Positions 18,181 to 28,301 of a DNA stretch of 64,000 nt are shown in pieces; position 1 is the stretch's first letter; the number at the start of each line of letters is the position of its first letter. Origin of the DNA: Frankiales bacterium (GTDB lineage Bacteria; Actinomycetota; Actinomycetes; S36-B12; CAIYMF01); assembly GCA_016125335.1 (NCBI GenBank), contig WGLY01000002.1:116072-180071 (forward strand). Direction: 5' to 3'. Under the pieces are notes generated by a model, which saw only the letters and a list, made by a program, of their open reading frames with translations, had not been told where the DNA came from and did not search any database. A program made the position numbers and the translations under genes.

Positions 18181-20934
18181 ATGCCCGAACCCGCGACGAC
18201 GGAGGGGCCGGCCGAGGCCGGGGGACGACCCGGCTCCACCGACCCGCGCTGGTGGATCGTGCTGATCTGCTACGTGGTCGTCACCGGCATCGCGGTCGAC
18301 CAGGACTCGATCCGCCTGGTCCCCCTGCTGTGGGTGGTGGTCGCGTTCGCGGCCTGGTTCGGCTCGGTCCGCGCGGTCACGCTGCTCAGCCTGGCGACGC
18401 TCGGCGTCGCGATCCTCTTCGGCGCGCGCTGGGGCCAGCTGGGCCTGCCCGAGTTCTGGGTGCGCTTCGCGATCCAGGTCGCCGTCGCGGCCGGTGCCGT
18501 CCTCCTGGTCCGGAGCATGCGGCGGCGCGACCGGCGCCTGCACCGCGCGGAGGACGACGTCCGCGTCCTGGCCGAGAACGCCTCCGACCTCGCTCTGCGG
18601 ATCGACGGGGACGGCACCGTGGTGTGGGCCGCGGCGGCGGAGGACAGCCCCTTCGGGTGGCGGCCGGACGAGCTGGTCGGCCGGCGGCTCGGCGACCTCG
18701 TGCATCCCGACGACGACGCCGGCAGCGCCGTCGTGCGCCTCAAGACGCGCGACGGCGGGTACCGGTCGGTCTCGCTCAAGCGCACGCCGATGCCGGCGGA
18801 GGGGCGCCCGGACGCGGCGACCGTGGTCGGCGTCCGCGACGTCGAGGACCTCGTGCGGGCCCGGGAGGACGCGGCCGAGGGGCGCGCCGTGCTGCGCTCG
18901 ACCCTCGACTCGCTGAGCGACCCCCACACCGTGATGACGCCGGTGCGCGACGACGACGGGCGCATCGTGGACTTCCGCCTCGAGGACGCCAACCGTGCCG
19001 CCTGCCGCTACAACGGGATGTCGCGCGAGCAGCTCGTGGGCACCACGCTGCTCGGGCTGCTCCCCGGGCACGCGGAGTCCGGGCTCCTGGCGAGCTACGT
19101 GGAGGTCATGGAGACCGGCACCCCCTACGTCGCCACAGACCTCGCCTACCACCAGGAGCTCCTCGACGACGACCGCGTCTACGACGTCCAGGCGCTCCGG
19201 ATCGGCGGCCGGCTCTTCTGCACGTGGCGCGACGTGAGCGAGCGGCACGAGGCCTCGCGCAGCCTCGCGGAGTCAGAGGGCCGGTTCCGGCTGCTGGCCG
19301 AGAACGCCAGCGACATCGTCTACCAGTGCAGCCCGGACCGGACGATCACGTGGATCTCCCCCGCCGTCGCGCAGGCGCTGGGCTGGCAGCCCGACGAGCT
19401 GGTCGGCGAGCCGTGCGAGGTCCTCGTGCACCCCGACGACCGCCCGGCGGTGGCCGCGGCGCTCGATACTCTGGCGAGGACCGGGACGGTCGACGCGCTG
19501 ACCGCGCGCTACCGCTCGGCGAGCGGCGCGCTGCGCTGGATGTCGGTGCGCCCGCACCTGCTGCGCGGCGACGACGGCGGGCCCACGGGTGCCGTGGTGG
19601 CGCTCAGCGACGTGACGGCCGAGCGGGCCGCCCGCGACGAGCTGGCCTACCGCGCCTTCCACGACCCGCTCACCGGGCTGCGCAACCGGGCCTGGATCCT
19701 CGACGCGCTCGAGGCCGACCTGCGCGCCGTGCGCCGGACCGGGGGCCGGGTGGGCGTGCTCTTCGTCGACCTCGACAACTTCAAGCTGGTCAACGACAGC
19801 CTCGGCCACCTCGCCGGCGACACGGTGCTCGCCGCGATCGCCCGGCGCATCGCCGAGGTGCTCCGCCCGACCGACCGGGTCGGCCGGTTCGGCGGCGACG
19901 AGTTCGTCGTCGTGGTGCCCGCGGTCGAGGACAGCCTCGACGTCGAGCAGGTGGCCGAGCGGATCAGCCGGGCCATCGGCCAGGAGCTCGACGTCGAGGG
20001 GCACCGCATCGTCCCCTCGGCCTCGCTGGGGATCGCCCTGTCCACCCCGGAGTCCACCCCCGCGAGCCTGCTGCGCGACACCGACTCGGCGCTTTTCCGG
20101 GCCAAGGCCGCGGGCCGGGCGCGCTGGCACTTCTTCGACGAGGAGATGCACGCGCAGGCCGTCGCGCGGCTCACGACCGAGGACGAGCTGCGCCGCGCGG
20201 TCGCCGCCGGCGAGTTCGTCGTGCACTACCAGCCCATCGTGGCCCTGGGCACCGGCGTCGTGACGGGGCACGAGGCGCTCATCCGGTGGAACCACCCGGA
20301 CCGTGGCCTGCTGCCGCCGTCCGACTTCCTGGCGGTTGCCGAGGAGTCCGGCCTCATCGTCGAGATCGGCCACCAGGTGCTGCACCAGGTGTGCGCGCTG
20401 CTCGCCGAGCGGCGCGACCTCCCGGGCCCGGTCAGCGTGAACAAGTCACCGGTCCAGATCGCGGGCCGCGGCTGGCGGGAGGCGTTCCTGGCCACGCTGC
20501 GCGAGCACGACGTCGACCCGGGCCGCCTGGTGGTCGAGGTGACCGAGACCGCCGTGCTGTCGGTGATCGACCAGGCCCGCGACGACCTCCGAGCGCTGCG
20601 CGACCTGGGGGTCGGCGTGCACGTCGACGACTTCGGCACCGGCTACTCCTCGATCTCGCTGCTGCGCGACCTGCCGGTGACCGGCCTCAAGCTCGACCGG
20701 TCGTTCACCGCGCACCTCGACGACGACGAGACCGCGGGCGTGCTCTCCGAGGGCCTCGCCGCGCTCGCCGCCGGTCTGCACCTCATCGGCATCGCGGAGG
20801 GCGTCGAGACGCTCGATCAGGCGCGCACCCTGCGCCGGCACGGCTGGACGCACGGCCAGGGCTACCTGTTCAGCAAGCCCAAGCCGTGCATCGACTCCGC
20901 CACGAGCGAGGTCGAGCCCGCCTACCTCACCTGA
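18181..20934 (+). CDS. Membrane PAS-PAS-PAS-GGDEF-EAL cyclic-di-GMP protein
   Basis: A 917-residue signalling protein. About four N-terminal helices (residues 20-115) anchor it in the membrane. Three PAS-like domains follow (near 131, 238 and 367; the first and third share LAENASD). GGDEF is intact near residue 571 (FGGDEF), and the EAL domain keeps EAL near 698 and DDFGTGYSS later. Both catalytic sets are present, so it could make or degrade cyclic-di-GMP; PAS ligands would tip the balance. The ATG at 18181 follows a GGAGG ribosome site; in-frame upstream starts lack one. It converges on gcvP. Confidence 0.92.
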   Translation: MPEPATTEGPAEAGGRPGSTDPRWWIVLICYVVVTGIAVDQDSIRLVPLLWVVVAFAAWFGSVRAVTLLSLATLGVAILFGARWGQLGLPEFWVRFAIQVAVAAGAVLLVRSMRRRDRRLHRAEDDVRVLAENASDLALRIDGDGTVVWAAAAEDSPFGWRPDELVGRRLGDLVHPDDDAGSAVVRLKTRDGGYRSVSLKRTPMPAEGRPDAATVVGVRDVEDLVRAREDAAEGRAVLRSTLDSLSDPHTVMTPVRDDDGRIVDFRLEDANRAACRYNGMSREQLVGTTLLGLLPGHAESGLLASYVEVMETGTPYVATDLAYHQELLDDDRVYDVQALRIGGRLFCTWRDVSERHEASRSLAESEGRFRLLAENASDIVYQCSPDRTITWISPAVAQALGWQPDELVGEPCEVLVHPDDRPAVAAALDTLARTGTVDALTARYRSASGALRWMSVRPHLLRGDDGGPTGAVVALSDVTAERAARDELAYRAFHDPLTGLRNRAWILDALEADLRAVRRTGGRVGVLFVDLDNFKLVNDSLGHLAGDTVLAAIARRIAEVLRPTDRVGRFGGDEFVVVVPAVEDSLDVEQVAERISRAIGQELDVEGHRIVPSASLGIALSTPESTPASLLRDTDSALFRAKAAGRARWHFFDEEMHAQAVARLTTEDELRRAVAAGEFVVHYQPIVALGTGVVTGHEALIRWNHPDRGLLPPSDFLAVAEESGLIVEIGHQVLHQVCALLAERRDLPGPVSVNKSPVQIAGRGWREAFLATLREHDVDPGRLVVEVTETAVLSVIDQARDDLRALRDLGVGVHVDDFGTGYSSISLLRDLPVTGLKLDRSFTAHLDDDETAGVLSEGLAALAAGLHLIGIAEGVETLDQARTLRRHGWTHGQGYLFSKPKPCIDSATSEVEPAYLT

Positions 20935-20946
20935 CGCGGCGCGCTC

Positions 20947-23868
<2,922 letters not shown>

Positions 23869-23919
23869 GGCGGCTCTCCCGGGGTCCGCGGCCACGCGCA
23901 CGCGCGGCGGCGAGCCCCC

Positions 23920-24103
23920 CTCTGTGTCCGCGCGGTTCGCGCGCCTGAGAGCTTCACCGCGCGGGCGCGGCTTGCACCGTCGGCGGGGACGTGGGTCCCG
24001 CTTTCCAGAGTCGCCTGCCCGTGCGGTCCGGGGTGCCTGCGAGGTTGACGGGGAGTTGCTCCTTCGGCGTCCGCCGCTGGCTGCGACGGATCTCTCCCGC
24101 ACG
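23920..24103 (-). ncRNA. Tandem glycine riboswitch (gcvT element, two aptamers)
   Basis: On the minus strand the 5' aptamer (24103-24020) closes with CGTGCGG/CCGCACG and contains GGGAGAGATCC and the core GCCGAAGGAGCAA. The 3' aptamer (24010-23920) closes with CTCTG/CAGAG and contains CTGGAAAG, GCCGACGGTGCAAG and CTCTCAGGCGC. These are the conserved pieces of the cooperative glycine riboswitch. It ends about 50 bases before the gcvP start and should switch gcvP on when glycine is high. Confidence 0.93.
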
Positions 24104-24203
24104 GGTGGGACGGCGTGGGGCCGAGACTACCCGCCCGCGCGCCGTCGGGCCTGCGTGACCGCGCCCGCGTCGCGGGCGCGAGGAACCGGAGCGACCGGCG
24201 GGG

Positions 24204-24821
24204 TCAGCCGGTGGCGCGGGCCGCCCGCCGGACGGCGAGCTCGTCGCCGGCGACCGCGTCCGCGGGGCCGGGCTCGACCTTCTCGCTGGGCAGCTCGGCG
24301 AGGCTGCCCTCGACCTCGCGCCACACCCGGCCCACGGCGATGCCGAAGACTCCCTGGCCGCCCTGGACCAGGTCGATCACCTCGTCCTGGCTGCGGCACT
24401 CGTAGACGCTGGCGCCGTCGCTCATGAGCGTCACCTGGGCCAGGTCGTCGACGCCGCTGTCGCGCAGGTGCTCCACGGCGGTGCGGATGTTCTGCAGCGA
24501 GACCCCGGTGTCGAGCAGGCGCTTGATCACCTTGAGCACGAGGATGTCGCGGAAGCTGTAGAGGCGCTGGCTGCCCGAGCCGGTCGCCGTGCGCACGCTG
24601 GGCTCGACCAGGCCGGTGCGGGCCCAGTAGTCGAGCTGGCGGTAGGTGATCCCGGCCGCGTTGCAGGCCACCGGCCCGCGGAACCCGACGTCGTCGGGCA
24701 TCGCCTGGATGTCGTCGCCGAACAGCAGCCCCTGGCGGCCGGCCTCGTCGGTGGCGCGGGCGCGCCCGGCGCTCACGACCTGCTCGTCCGGGGTCGTGAG
24801 GCCCTCGTCGAGTCCGCTCAT
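24204..24821 (-). CDS. MerR-family regulator (ResR/McdR, Rv1830-like)
   Basis: A 205-residue MerR protein. The winged helix lies near residues 45-110 (GITYRQLDYWARTGLVEPS, then RLYSFRDILVLKVIKRLLDTGVSLQNIR). The C-terminal part lacks a metal site and matches the Rv1830 type, which in mycobacteria affects cell division and growth resumption (known family role). ATG start behind GGAGGTCG. Upstream is a clear promoter with a palindrome over the -10 box, fitting autoregulation. Position between gcvP and the DUF151 gene is as in M. tuberculosis. Confidence 0.88.
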   Translation of the reverse strand: MSGLDEGLTTPDEQVVSAGRARATDEAGRQGLLFGDDIQAMPDDVGFRGPVACNAAGITYRQLDYWARTGLVEPSVRTATGSGSQRLYSFRDILVLKVIKRLLDTGVSLQNIRTAVEHLRDSGVDDLAQVTLMSDGASVYECRSQDEVIDLVQGGQGVFGIAVGRVWREVEGSLAELPSEKVEPGPADAVAGDELAVRRAARATG

Positions 24822-24893
24822 GGCACGACCTCCCGCATCCGCCTCGATGCCGCGGGATGGGGGAAAGCACACCGCGAGAGTTACACCGTCGAC

Positions 24894-24906
24894 GTTCGAC
24901 TCGAAC
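24894..24906. promoter_or_regulatory. Palindromic operator overlapping the resR -10 box
   Basis: GTTCGACTCGAAC is a perfect inverted repeat around a single central base. It overlaps the -10 box and start point of the resR promoter. The half-site resembles that of actinobacterial LexA (TCGAAC...GTTCGA), but order and spacing differ. Confidence 0.55.
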
Positions 24907-24933
24907 GCTAGGCGCCGGCACGGGACGGGTCAA
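24905..24933 (-). promoter_or_regulatory. Promoter of the resR-like MerR gene
   Basis: On the minus strand: -35 TTGACC (24928-24933), a 17-base spacer, -10 TAGCGT (24905-24910), with transcription predicted near 24898. The 5' leader of about 75 bases leads to the ATG at 24821. Confidence 0.7.
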
Positions 24934-24979
24934 CGTCCGGGACCGCGACACGCCGTCCCGGGCCCGGGGCGGGCCGAAG

Positions 24980-25006
24980 CCTCATGTGGAGGTCGAGGGT
25001 CGAGGG
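24980..25006. promoter_or_regulatory. CTC-rich regulatory box upstream of resR
   Basis: The minus strand reads CCCTCGACCCTCGACCTC and then CACATGAGG. Nineteen of these bases (24980-24998) are an exact copy, in the opposite orientation, of the box upstream of garA (27116-27134). It lies 47 bases upstream of the resR -35 box. Confidence 0.6.
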
Positions 25007-25058
25007 TCCGTTCCGCCCGGACCAGGGCGTCCCGGGTCGGGCGGACCGGCCGGGCTGG

Positions 25059-25556
25059 TCAGGGCTCCTCGGGCGCCCCGGACCCGCTGGACCCGCCGAG
25101 GAAGTCGTCGGGGCTGATCTGGTCGAGGAACTCGCGGAACCGCTCGACCTCGTCCTCCTGCTCGTCGGGCACGGCGATCCCGGCCTCGCCGAGCACCTCC
25201 TCGGCGCAGTGGATCGCGGTCCCGGTGCGCAGCGCGAGCGCGATCGCGTCCGAGGGGCGGGCGCTGACCTCCACGCCGCCGTCGAAGACCAGCACGGCGA
25301 AGAACACCCCGTCGCTGAGCTCGGTGATGCGCACCTGCTCGAGCCGGCGGCCGAGCGCCGTGAGGACGTCGCGGAGCAGGTCGTGGGTGAGCGGCCGGGC
25401 CGGCACCACGCCCTGCTGGGCGAAGGCGATCGCGGTGGCCTCCACGGCGCCGATCCAGATGGGCAGGTAGCGCTCGCCGTCGACCTCCCGCAGCAGCACG
25501 ATCGGCTGGTTCGAGGGCATCTCGACGCGGACTCCCACGACGTCCATCTGGCGCAT
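25059..25556 (-). CDS. Bifunctional nuclease family protein (DUF151, Rv1829-like)
   Basis: A 165-residue DUF151 protein: VVGVRVEMPSNQPIVLLREVDGERYLPIWIGAVEATAIAFAQQG and VSARPSDAIALALRTGTAIH are the two conserved blocks of the family. Some plant members have nuclease activity; the role in actinobacteria is unknown, although the gene stays between the two merR genes. The tail is Gly/Ser-rich. A TAGGGT -10 box (25563-25568) lies six bases before the ATG, so the mRNA is probably leaderless and separate from the garA-ftsR operon. Confidence 0.88.
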   Translation of the reverse strand: MRQMDVVGVRVEMPSNQPIVLLREVDGERYLPIWIGAVEATAIAFAQQGVVPARPLTHDLLRDVLTALGRRLEQVRITELSDGVFFAVLVFDGGVEVSARPSDAIALALRTGTAIHCAEEVLGEAGIAVPDEQEDEVERFREFLDQISPDDFLGGSSGSGAPEEP

Positions 25557-25733
25557 GCCACCACCCTAGCCGCGGGGGCCCGGACGCACCCGGCGTGCCG
25601 GTGCCGCGCAGGGGCACGGACCCGGCCCGACGGACGGCGGCCGGAGCCGGGCGGGTGGACCGGGCGGATCGGGTGGGTGGTCGAGGACGCCGTGAGCCCC
25701 CGGCCGGTCGGCCCGCAGCGGTCGCCCGCCGCG

Positions 25734-26462
25734 TCAGCGGCGCAGCTCGGCGGCCAGGCCGGCCTTGACCAGTGCCGCGTGCAGCCGCACCGAGAGGGAG
25801 GCGAGCTGGCGGATGGCGTCGTCGGCGCGCTGCTGGCCCTCCGGGTCGCGCTGGCGCAGCAGGGGCGTGACGACCTGCTCGACGAGGCCCACCTCGCGGT
25901 CGGCCGCGACCTTGAACGCGCGCAGGTGGCGCGGCTCGATGCCGAAGGCGGACATCTCGGCCACCGTGCTCGCCACGACGAGGGCCTCGCCGTCGAAGTG
26001 GGTGCCCCGCTTGACCACGAGGCCGAACCCCTCGAGCTGGGCGAGCACGGAGTCGTCGAGGCCGCTGGCCTCGAGGAGCTCCTTGCGGGAGAGCCGGACG
26101 TCGGCGCCGCCGGGCCGGAAGGTCTCCGAGGTGGGCAGCCCGTCGGTGGACACCAGGGCGCGGGGCACGCGCGGGCCCTCGGTGCCGGTGGCCGGCTCGA
26201 GCCCGCGGTCGATCGCCTCGAGGTGCTCGCGGATGACCTTGAGCGGGAGGTACTGGTCGCGCTGGCAGGCCAGCACGTAGCGCAGCCGCTCGACGTCGGC
26301 GTGGCTGAACTTGCGGTAGCCGCTGGAGGTGCGCTGAGGGGCGACGAGGCCCTCGGACTCGAGGAAGCGGATCTTGGAGATGGTGACGTCGGGGAAGTCC
26401 GGGCGCAGCACGGCCAGGACGTCGCCGATCCCCATGAGCCCGCGGGCGGCCACGGCGGTCAC
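25734..26462 (-). CDS. ftsR: MerR-family regulator (FtsR, Rv1828-like)
   Basis: A 242-residue MerR protein. The N-terminal GLMGIGDVLAVLRPDFPDVTISKIRFLESEGLVAPQRTSSGYRKFSHADVERLRYVL is the winged-helix domain characteristic of Rv1828/FtsR, which controls ftsZ in Corynebacterium glutamicum (known). The C-terminal dimerisation part (RLSRKELLEASGLDDSVLAQLEGFGLV) is a second HTH-like domain seen in this family. The GTG overlaps the garA stop, so it depends on the garA promoter. Confidence 0.9.
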   Translation of the reverse strand: MTAVAARGLMGIGDVLAVLRPDFPDVTISKIRFLESEGLVAPQRTSSGYRKFSHADVERLRYVLACQRDQYLPLKVIREHLEAIDRGLEPATGTEGPRVPRALVSTDGLPTSETFRPGGADVRLSRKELLEASGLDDSVLAQLEGFGLVVKRGTHFDGEALVVASTVAEMSAFGIEPRHLRAFKVAADREVGLVEQVVTPLLRQRDPEGQQRADDAIRQLASLSVRLHAALVKAGLAAELRR

Positions 26463-26986
26463 GACTGGGCACCTCCCGTCGGGGCCACGCCGGAGGCGGC
26501 CTCGAGGTAGACGAAGCGGTACTTGCCGATCTGGACCTCGTCGCCGCCGACGAGCACCTGCGCGTCGATGCGGCGACGGTTGACGTAGCTGCCGTTGAGG
26601 CTGGCGAGGTCGTGCAGCTCCCACTCGCCGTCCACGGAGCGCAGCTCGGCGTGGCGGCGCGAGACCGTGACGTCGTCGAGGAACAGCTCGCACTCCTGGG
26701 CCCGGCCCACCACCACGACCGGCACGGCGGGGTCGAGGTCGAAGCGCATCCCCTCCTGCGGCCCGCGCAGGACGACGAGGACGGCGTGGCCCTCGCCGAG
26801 ACCGGTGACGCTCGTGCTGTCGACCGCGGGCAGCGGGACCGAGTCGCCCTCGCTGGCCTGGCGCAGGCCGAGGATGCCGGTCTGCGACAGGGCGTCCTCG
26901 GGGGGCGCGAGCGGCGCCCCGCACGAGGAGCAGAAGTGGTCGAAGTCCTCCGCGAGGTGTCCGCACCGCGCGCACTGGCGACCCAT
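26459..26986 (-). CDS. garA: GarA-like FHA domain protein with N-terminal zinc ribbon
   Basis: A 175-residue protein. Residues 5-24 carry two Cys pairs (CARC and CSSC), a zinc ribbon. The FHA domain follows from about residue 68: GRAQECELFLDDVTVSRRHAEL and LASLNGSYVNR keep the phospho-threonine-binding Arg, Ser, His and Asn. In mycobacteria GarA controls 2-oxoglutarate use after phosphorylation of its N-terminal ETTS motif; that motif is not visible here. Directly upstream of ftsR in one operon. Confidence 0.88.
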   Translation of the reverse strand: MGRQCARCGHLAEDFDHFCSSCGAPLAPPEDALSQTGILGLRQASEGDSVPLPAVDSTSVTGLGEGHAVLVVLRGPQEGMRFDLDPAVPVVVVGRAQECELFLDDVTVSRRHAELRSVDGEWELHDLASLNGSYVNRRRIDAQVLVGGDEVQIGKYRFVYLEAASGVAPTGGAQS

Positions 26987-27047
26987 CGACTGCTCCCTGC
27001 CTGGCGGACGCCCACCGGCGTCGGCTCCGTCGCCGACGCCGGGGAGA

Positions 27048-27066
27048 TCTCGACCCGGAGTCGAGA
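27048..27066. promoter_or_regulatory. Palindromic operator at the start point of the garA promoter
   Basis: TCTCGACCCGGAGTCGAGA is a perfect inverted repeat (7-base arms, 5-base centre) at the predicted +1 to +19 of the garA transcript. It contains the CTCGAC word also found in the boxes at 24980 and 38832. Confidence 0.6.
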
Positions 27067-27073
27067 CTCACCG

Positions 27074-27102
27074 ACAGTACGGGCCGCCCCCGGGTCGGTC
27101 AA
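27074..27102 (-). promoter_or_regulatory. Promoter of the garA-ftsR operon
   Basis: On the minus strand: -35 TTGACC (27097-27102), a 17-base spacer, -10 TACTGT (27074-27079), start near 27067. The -35 box and spacer length equal those of the resR promoter. Confidence 0.7.
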
Positions 27103-27115
27103 TGCCGACGACCTT

Positions 27116-27134
27116 CCTCGACCTCCACATGAGG
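27116..27134. promoter_or_regulatory. CTC-rich regulatory box upstream of garA
   Basis: CCTCGACCTCCACATGAGG, an exact 19-base match to the box upstream of resR (inverted). It ends 14 bases upstream of the garA -35 box. CCTC-N5-GAGG inside it is a short dyad. Confidence 0.6.
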
Positions 27135-27177
27135 GTTCGGGCAGGCACGGGGTCGCGCGCCGGCGCGTGCGGGTGCC

Positions 27178-27567
27178 TCAGCCGTCGAGCAGGGCGCGGT
27201 AGCCGGCCGCGTCGAGCAGCTCGTCGAGCCCGGCACCCTCGCCGAGGTCCACCTCGGCCAGCCAGCCGGCGCCGTAGGGGTCGGAGTTGAGCGTCTCGGG
27301 GCTGGTCTCGACCGCGTCGTTGCGGGCCACCACGGTGCCGCTCACCGGGGCGTAGATGTCCGACACGCTCTTGGTCGACTCGACCTCGCCGCAGGGGCTG
27401 CCCGCCGTCACGGCCGCGCCCACCGCGGGCAGGGTGACGAACACGATGTCGCCGAGGGCGTCCTGGGCGTGGTCGGTGATCCCGAAGCGGGCGTGCCCGT
27501 CGGCCGTCAGCTCGACCCACTCGTGCTCGCGGGTGTAGCGCAGGTGCTCGGGGGTCTGGCCAGCCAT
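27178..27567 (-). CDS. gcvH: Glycine cleavage system H protein
   Basis: A 129-residue H-protein with the lipoylation site in GEVESTKSVSDIYAP (Lys66) and the conserved REHEWVEL near the N terminus and ETLNSDPYGAGWL later. It carries the aminomethyl group between the P, T and L proteins. ATG start behind GGAAGGCG. It has its own promoter and is not under the glycine riboswitch that controls gcvP. Confidence 0.96.
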   Translation of the reverse strand: MAGQTPEHLRYTREHEWVELTADGHARFGITDHAQDALGDIVFVTLPAVGAAVTAGSPCGEVESTKSVSDIYAPVSGTVVARNDAVETSPETLNSDPYGAGWLAEVDLGEGAGLDELLDAAGYRALLDG

Positions 27568-27617
27568 GGGACGCCTTCCGTCGGTCGGGCCGCGGGCGGT
27601 GGCGGCGCGGCGCCGCG

Positions 27618-27647
27618 AGCGTACTGACGCGTGTCGAGCCGCTGCAA
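27618..27647 (-). promoter_or_regulatory. Putative gcvH promoter
   Basis: On the minus strand: -35 TTGCAG (27642-27647), 18-base spacer, -10 TACGCT (27618-27623), giving a leader of about 45 bases to the gcvH ATG. Confidence 0.5.
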
Positions 27648-27692
27648 CGGCCGGCGGCCCGGCGTCGCGCCCTCGGGTCCGGCTGCTGCCGG

Positions 27693-28292
27693 TCAGGCCC
27701 TCGGACCGCGCAGGATCCGCCGGGCCTGCTCGAGGTAGAGGATCCCGGCCCACCAGTAGAGCGCCGTGCCCCAGATCGCGAAGGCCCAGCCGACGGTGCG
27801 GGCGAGGTCCGGCCACGAGAGCCCCGTGCCCGTGGCCCCGCTGCCGAGCAGCAGGAGCGGGAACGCGTAGAGCAGGTTGAAGGTGGCGGCCTTGCCCAGG
27901 AAGTGCACCGGCAGACCGGTGATGCCGCGGCGCTTGAGCAGGGCGAGGGCCACCGCCAGCACCAGGTCGCGCGAGACCAGCACCACGACCAGCCACCAGG
28001 GCACGATCCCCCGCAGCGCCAGGCCGAGCAGCGTCGCGACGATGTACGCGCGGTCGGCGAGGGGGTCGAGCAGCTGGCCGAGCCGGCTGATCTGGCCCGT
28101 GGCGCGGGCGATCCGGCCGTCGAGGTAGTCGGTCGCGCCGCTCACCATGAGCAGCACGAACGCCCACCCGTCGGCCTGCGGGCCCAGGACGAGCCAGAGG
28201 AAGACCGGGACGCCGAGCAGCCGCAGGAACGACAGGACGTTGGGGATGGTGAGGATCCGGTCGGTCTGGACCTCGGTCTCCTGCACGTCCAC
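27693..28292 (-). CDS. CDP-alcohol phosphatidyltransferase (PgsA2-like)
   Basis: A 199-residue membrane protein with the full CDP-alcohol phosphotransferase motif DGRIARATGQISRLGQLLDPLAD (D-G-x2-A-R-x8-G-x3-D-x3-D) after the second helix and about six helices in all. It would join a CDP-lipid to an alcohol such as glycerol-3-phosphate. The position beside gcvH matches pgsA2 in M. tuberculosis. The true acceptor is not known. A TAGGGT -10 box (28299-28304) lies six bases before the GTG, a leaderless start. Confidence 0.85.
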   Translation of the reverse strand: MDVQETEVQTDRILTIPNVLSFLRLLGVPVFLWLVLGPQADGWAFVLLMVSGATDYLDGRIARATGQISRLGQLLDPLADRAYIVATLLGLALRGIVPWWLVVVLVSRDLVLAVALALLKRRGITGLPVHFLGKAATFNLLYAFPLLLLGSGATGTGLSWPDLARTVGWAFAIWGTALYWWAGILYLEQARRILRGPRA

Positions 28293-28301
28293 GGCGCGAC
28301 C

